Source: Scytonema sp. UIC 10036 (GTDB lineage Bacteria > Cyanobacteriota > Cyanobacteriia > Cyanobacteriales > Nostocaceae). From it: 33,532 nucleotides of DNA. Positions 32,201-33,532 of the stretch are shown here, one piece after another. Each line of letters starts with the position of its first letter. The first letter of the stretch is position 1. The notes under the pieces were generated by a model. The model did no database searches and was not told where the DNA came from. It saw nothing but the letters and a program-made list of their open reading frames with translations. The position numbers and the translations under genes are program-made. Location: the NCBI RefSeq assembly GCF_009725235.1, contig NZ_WJFC01000143.1, forward strand, positions 1 through 33,532, read 5' to 3'.

Positions 32201-33445
32201 TCGCAAGAAACACACCAAAGACTTGTTTGTTTCCAAGATTTCCCAACTTAAATCTAGTTCAGCCCTTTGTTCTGGAATCTCTAAATAGGATAAGCTTGCA
32301 TTTGTCTTGTCAAAGATAGCTGAGACTTTTTCCAACTGGTGTAACCGTTGGTAGGCAAATCCCACTTGACAGATAGGAGGATGGCTCAATTGGGAATTGA
32401 GTTGTAATTCCCTCACTAATAGCGTCCATGGATAGTCTTGCTGTGAAGTCGCTTCAGCAACGGCAAGTTTAACACGGGTTAATAAATCAGAAAAACTCAG
32501 AGAACCAGAGACAGGCGATCGCACAACTGTTAAGTTAGCAAAATTACCAATATCACTTTTAAATTCCGGCTCTTTACCGTAGTTTGCATCCAAACCAATG
32601 AGAAGATCCTCACAACCAGTATAACGATGCAGTATTATCTGAAAAGCAGTCAGCAAAACTGTAGATAAATCTACGTCTTCAGTAGAAAAAAGATATTTAA
32701 GTTTACCTACTAGTTCAGAATTAATGCTGAATTGATAACAAGCCCCTCGGTAGCTTCTTAAAAGAGAACGAGAACGGCTCATTGGTAAATCCAACGTAGG
32801 TAACTCACCGCTTAGCCTTGCTTTTAAAAGACTCAGAAGCTTCTCTCCTTCTGGACTCCCAACTAGGTTTAACTCTCGTTGTACAAAGTCACGATAGGAA
32901 GTAGCAACTAATGGTAAATTTATACTGCTGCCATTGATAACTAATTGATACACCTGCAACAGTTCATCAACAAGCACCAACAAACTGCGACTATCGCAAG
33001 CGATTTGATGAACAGTCACCAAGAGAACATGATTTGTAGAACAGCAATTGAAGAGACTAACCCGCACAACCGAACCCGATACTAAGTCAAACGGGCGTTG
33101 AATAGACTGCAACATGAACTGTTGCAATTTCTCCTCACTCCATCCGTCAGCATCGATCGATTCTACCGAAGCGCTCACTTCATCAATAACTTGCTGTACA
33201 ACCTGAGCGTGGTTTTCAGTATACGCAGTACGCAGAGAAGGATGACGTTGAACAAGCACGTGAAAGGCTCGATTCAAACACTCATAATCGAACGGTTGTG
33301 AAGAACGAACTGCAAAAGCGAGTTTATCGATAAAACCTTGTGGAGCTAATTTATACGAGAACCAAGAAACTTGTTGTGAGTGTGTTAAAGGAAAATTGTC
33401 TTGAGCCTCTGCATGAGAGGCGAGATGTGCTTGTATAGTCTGCAT
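29294..33445 (-). CDS. Single-module NRPS, C-A(Ser)-T-TE, EntF-like layout
   Basis: 1383 residues. Domains: condensation (about 20-450), adenylation (about 475-980), thiolation (LGGNSLL, Ser1067), thioesterase (GWSFGG with Ser1197, Asp1224, His1362). The A domain has LTYQELNEKANQLARYL, IYTSGSTGKPKGAM (from 674), SFDVSVWEFFW, NLYGPTEAAIDV, YKTGDLARY and PNGKLDRRALP. Placing the ten pocket residues by these motifs gives D-V-W-H-I-S-L-I-D-K, a serine code; EntF of enterobactin synthesis has the same layout and substrate. The C-domain motif HHxxxDG reads HQIACDS (146-152): the catalytic second His is Gln. Residues ~583-634 of the A domain are encoded by palindromic repeats (31553-31696). ATG 33445 is chosen; upstream partners may lie beyond the window. 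Confidence 0.9.
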   Translation of the reverse strand: MQTIQAHLASHAEAQDNFPLTHSQQVSWFSYKLAPQGFIDKLAFAVRSSQPFDYECLNRAFHVLVQRHPSLRTAYTENHAQVVQQVIDEVSASVESIDADGWSEEKLQQFMLQSIQRPFDLVSGSVVRVSLFNCCSTNHVLLVTVHQIACDSRSLLVLVDELLQVYQLVINGSSINLPLVATSYRDFVQRELNLVGSPEGEKLLSLLKARLSGELPTLDLPMSRSRSLLRSYRGACYQFSINSELVGKLKYLFSTEDVDLSTVLLTAFQIILHRYTGCEDLLIGLDANYGKEPEFKSDIGNFANLTVVRSPVSGSLSFSDLLTRVKLAVAEATSQQDYPWTLLVRELQLNSQLSHPPICQVGFAYQRLHQLEKVSAIFDKTNASLSYLEIPEQRAELDLSWEILETNKSLVCFLRYNRDLLETDAIARIAGHLQSLLSNIVKNSQEQVALLPILTPGEKHQLLVEWNATHKDYDLSRCLHQLFEEQAERTPKAVAVTFEEQELTYQELNEKANQLARYLRKLGVKPDVLVGICVERSLEMVVGLLGILKAGGAYVPFDPEYPQERLAYMLADSQVSVLLTQAIPRSQAQPPSPRSQAEPGNAFKEAPPPVSDQVCSAEPRRPHSQAEPGNEKGYPFEGHLKQVILLDTDWEKLSGEQKTNLENLVQPENLAYVIYTSGSTGKPKGAMNTHRGICNRLLWMQEAYQLTATDRVLQKTPFSFDVSVWEFFWPLITGARLVIAKPGGHRDRDYLVNLIAREKITTLHFVPSMLQVFLESRNLEQCSSLRQVICSGEALPVDLQEKFFQRLGCELHNLYGPTEAAIDVTFWQCQRQSHLKTVPIGRPIANTQIYILDPHLQPVPIGVTGEIYIGGVGVARGYLNRENLTAEKFINSPFGQSDRLYKTGDLARYLPNGSIEYIGRIDHQVKIRGFRIELGEIENALSQHPQVQETAVIVRTDKPGDKQLVAYVVLIEEKPTIAELRQFLQQQLPEYMIPAAFVLLEALPLTPNGKLDRRALPSPTLVNFSQELNFVAPRNEIEHQLAEIWAEILDVRPIGIKDNFFELGGNSLLAIYLMAAIEQKLGKDVPLSALLTNPVIEDLAQILQNSTSVASNSPLIPIQPKGNKRPFFCVHPAGGHVFCYVNLARYLGIEQPFYGLQAQGFNGELEPLTRVEDMASFYVKAIQSFQPNGPYQIGGWSFGGVVAYEVAQQLQRQGEEVSLLAILDSYVPIILDKQKQIDNKYLVGVLSRVFGGMFGQDNLVTPDEIASLTVEEQIDYIIDKARKVKIFPPGVERKQNRRILDVLVGTLKATYSYVRQPYPGKVTVFRAREKHVMAPDPTLVWVELFSVMAAKEIEIIDVPGNHYSFVLEPHVQVLAEKLKTQLE
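31553..31696. repeat. Dispersed palindromic element inside the NRPS gene, in frame
   Basis: CTCGTTCCCAGGCTCCGCCT at the left and GGAGGCGGAGCCTCC...GCATTCCCAGGCTCAGCCTG...GAACGAG at the right form a large inverted structure (31553-31668), followed by a partial third copy (GAGCTTGGGAACGAGG, 31681-31696). The block encodes about 50 extra residues (SQAQPPSPRSQAEPGNAF and similar) between A-domain motifs A2 and A3 without breaking the frame. Confidence 0.9.
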
Positions 33446-33532
33446 ATTTAAACGCCATTTGTCATTGGTCACTGATCATTGGGCATTAGGCATTGATTAT
33501 TAATTCTTCTACCTTGTCCCCCTTGTCTACCT
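33446..33532. repeat. Heptamer/nonamer repeats upstream of the NRPS gene
   Basis: TTTGTCATTGGTCACTGATC, GGGCATTAGGCATT and, at the very end, CCTTGTCCCCCTTGTC units, again the families seen at 1721, 14009 and 7935. They keep the NRPS frame open to 33472 (MTNDKWRLN), which is not thought to be translated. Confidence 0.75.

Overview
The window looks like chromosomal DNA of a filamentous, Nostocales-type cyanobacterium. Evidence is the gene set (ThiO-ThiG fusion, CruA-type lycopene cyclase, cyanobacterial-only families such as DUF6464 and DUF3598), more than a dozen GCGATCGC (HIP1) octamers, and an exceptional load of short tandem heptamer/nonamer repeats and small palindromic repeats between genes and, unusually, inside several genes.

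Layout. 1-100 is a GC-rich, C-homopolymer end unlike everything after it. 258-6062 holds a DUF6464 protein, fmt (reverse), a gene-poor kilobase, a secreted PD40-like protein and a coiled-coil protein. 6396-11879 holds cruA (reverse), a small conserved gene, cimA (reverse), and a ferredoxin followed by an Asn/Ser-rich membrane-anchored protein. 12063-21821 is a housekeeping stretch: thiO-thiG, serS, rseP-nth (overlapping), rpsN, a hypothetical, aat, a Phd antitoxin remnant, a DUF3598 gene, ftsX and def. 21833-28590 is accessory: small unknown genes, a lone cas6 behind a small ribbon-helix-helix-like gene, two small genes with strong ribosome binding sites and terminators, a secreted tyrosinase, MITE-like repeats, an eroded two-spacer CRISPR array, and a divergent HxlR-pseudoreceiver regulator/SDR pair. 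28896-29150 is a broken choice-of-anchor A gene. 29294-33445 (reverse) is a one-module NRPS, C-A-T-TE, whose adenylation pocket reads as serine-specific, as in EntF.

How genes relate. fmt and def act on the same initiator methionine but lie 20 kb apart. rseP-nth and ftsX-DUF3598 are tight gene pairs. HxlR and SDR share a 147-bp divergent promoter region. cas6 and the mini-array are 3 kb apart with no other cas gene between them.

The most unusual signal is repeat DNA that has entered coding sequences in frame: cruA (linker before the FAD domain), cimA, thiO-thiG (linker) and the NRPS A domain all carry extra residues encoded by the same repeat families that fill the intergenic spaces. The other points of interest are the eroded mini-CRISPR with cas6, the condensation domain with a changed HHxxxDG motif, and the HxlR-receiver fusion lacking the receiver acid pair.
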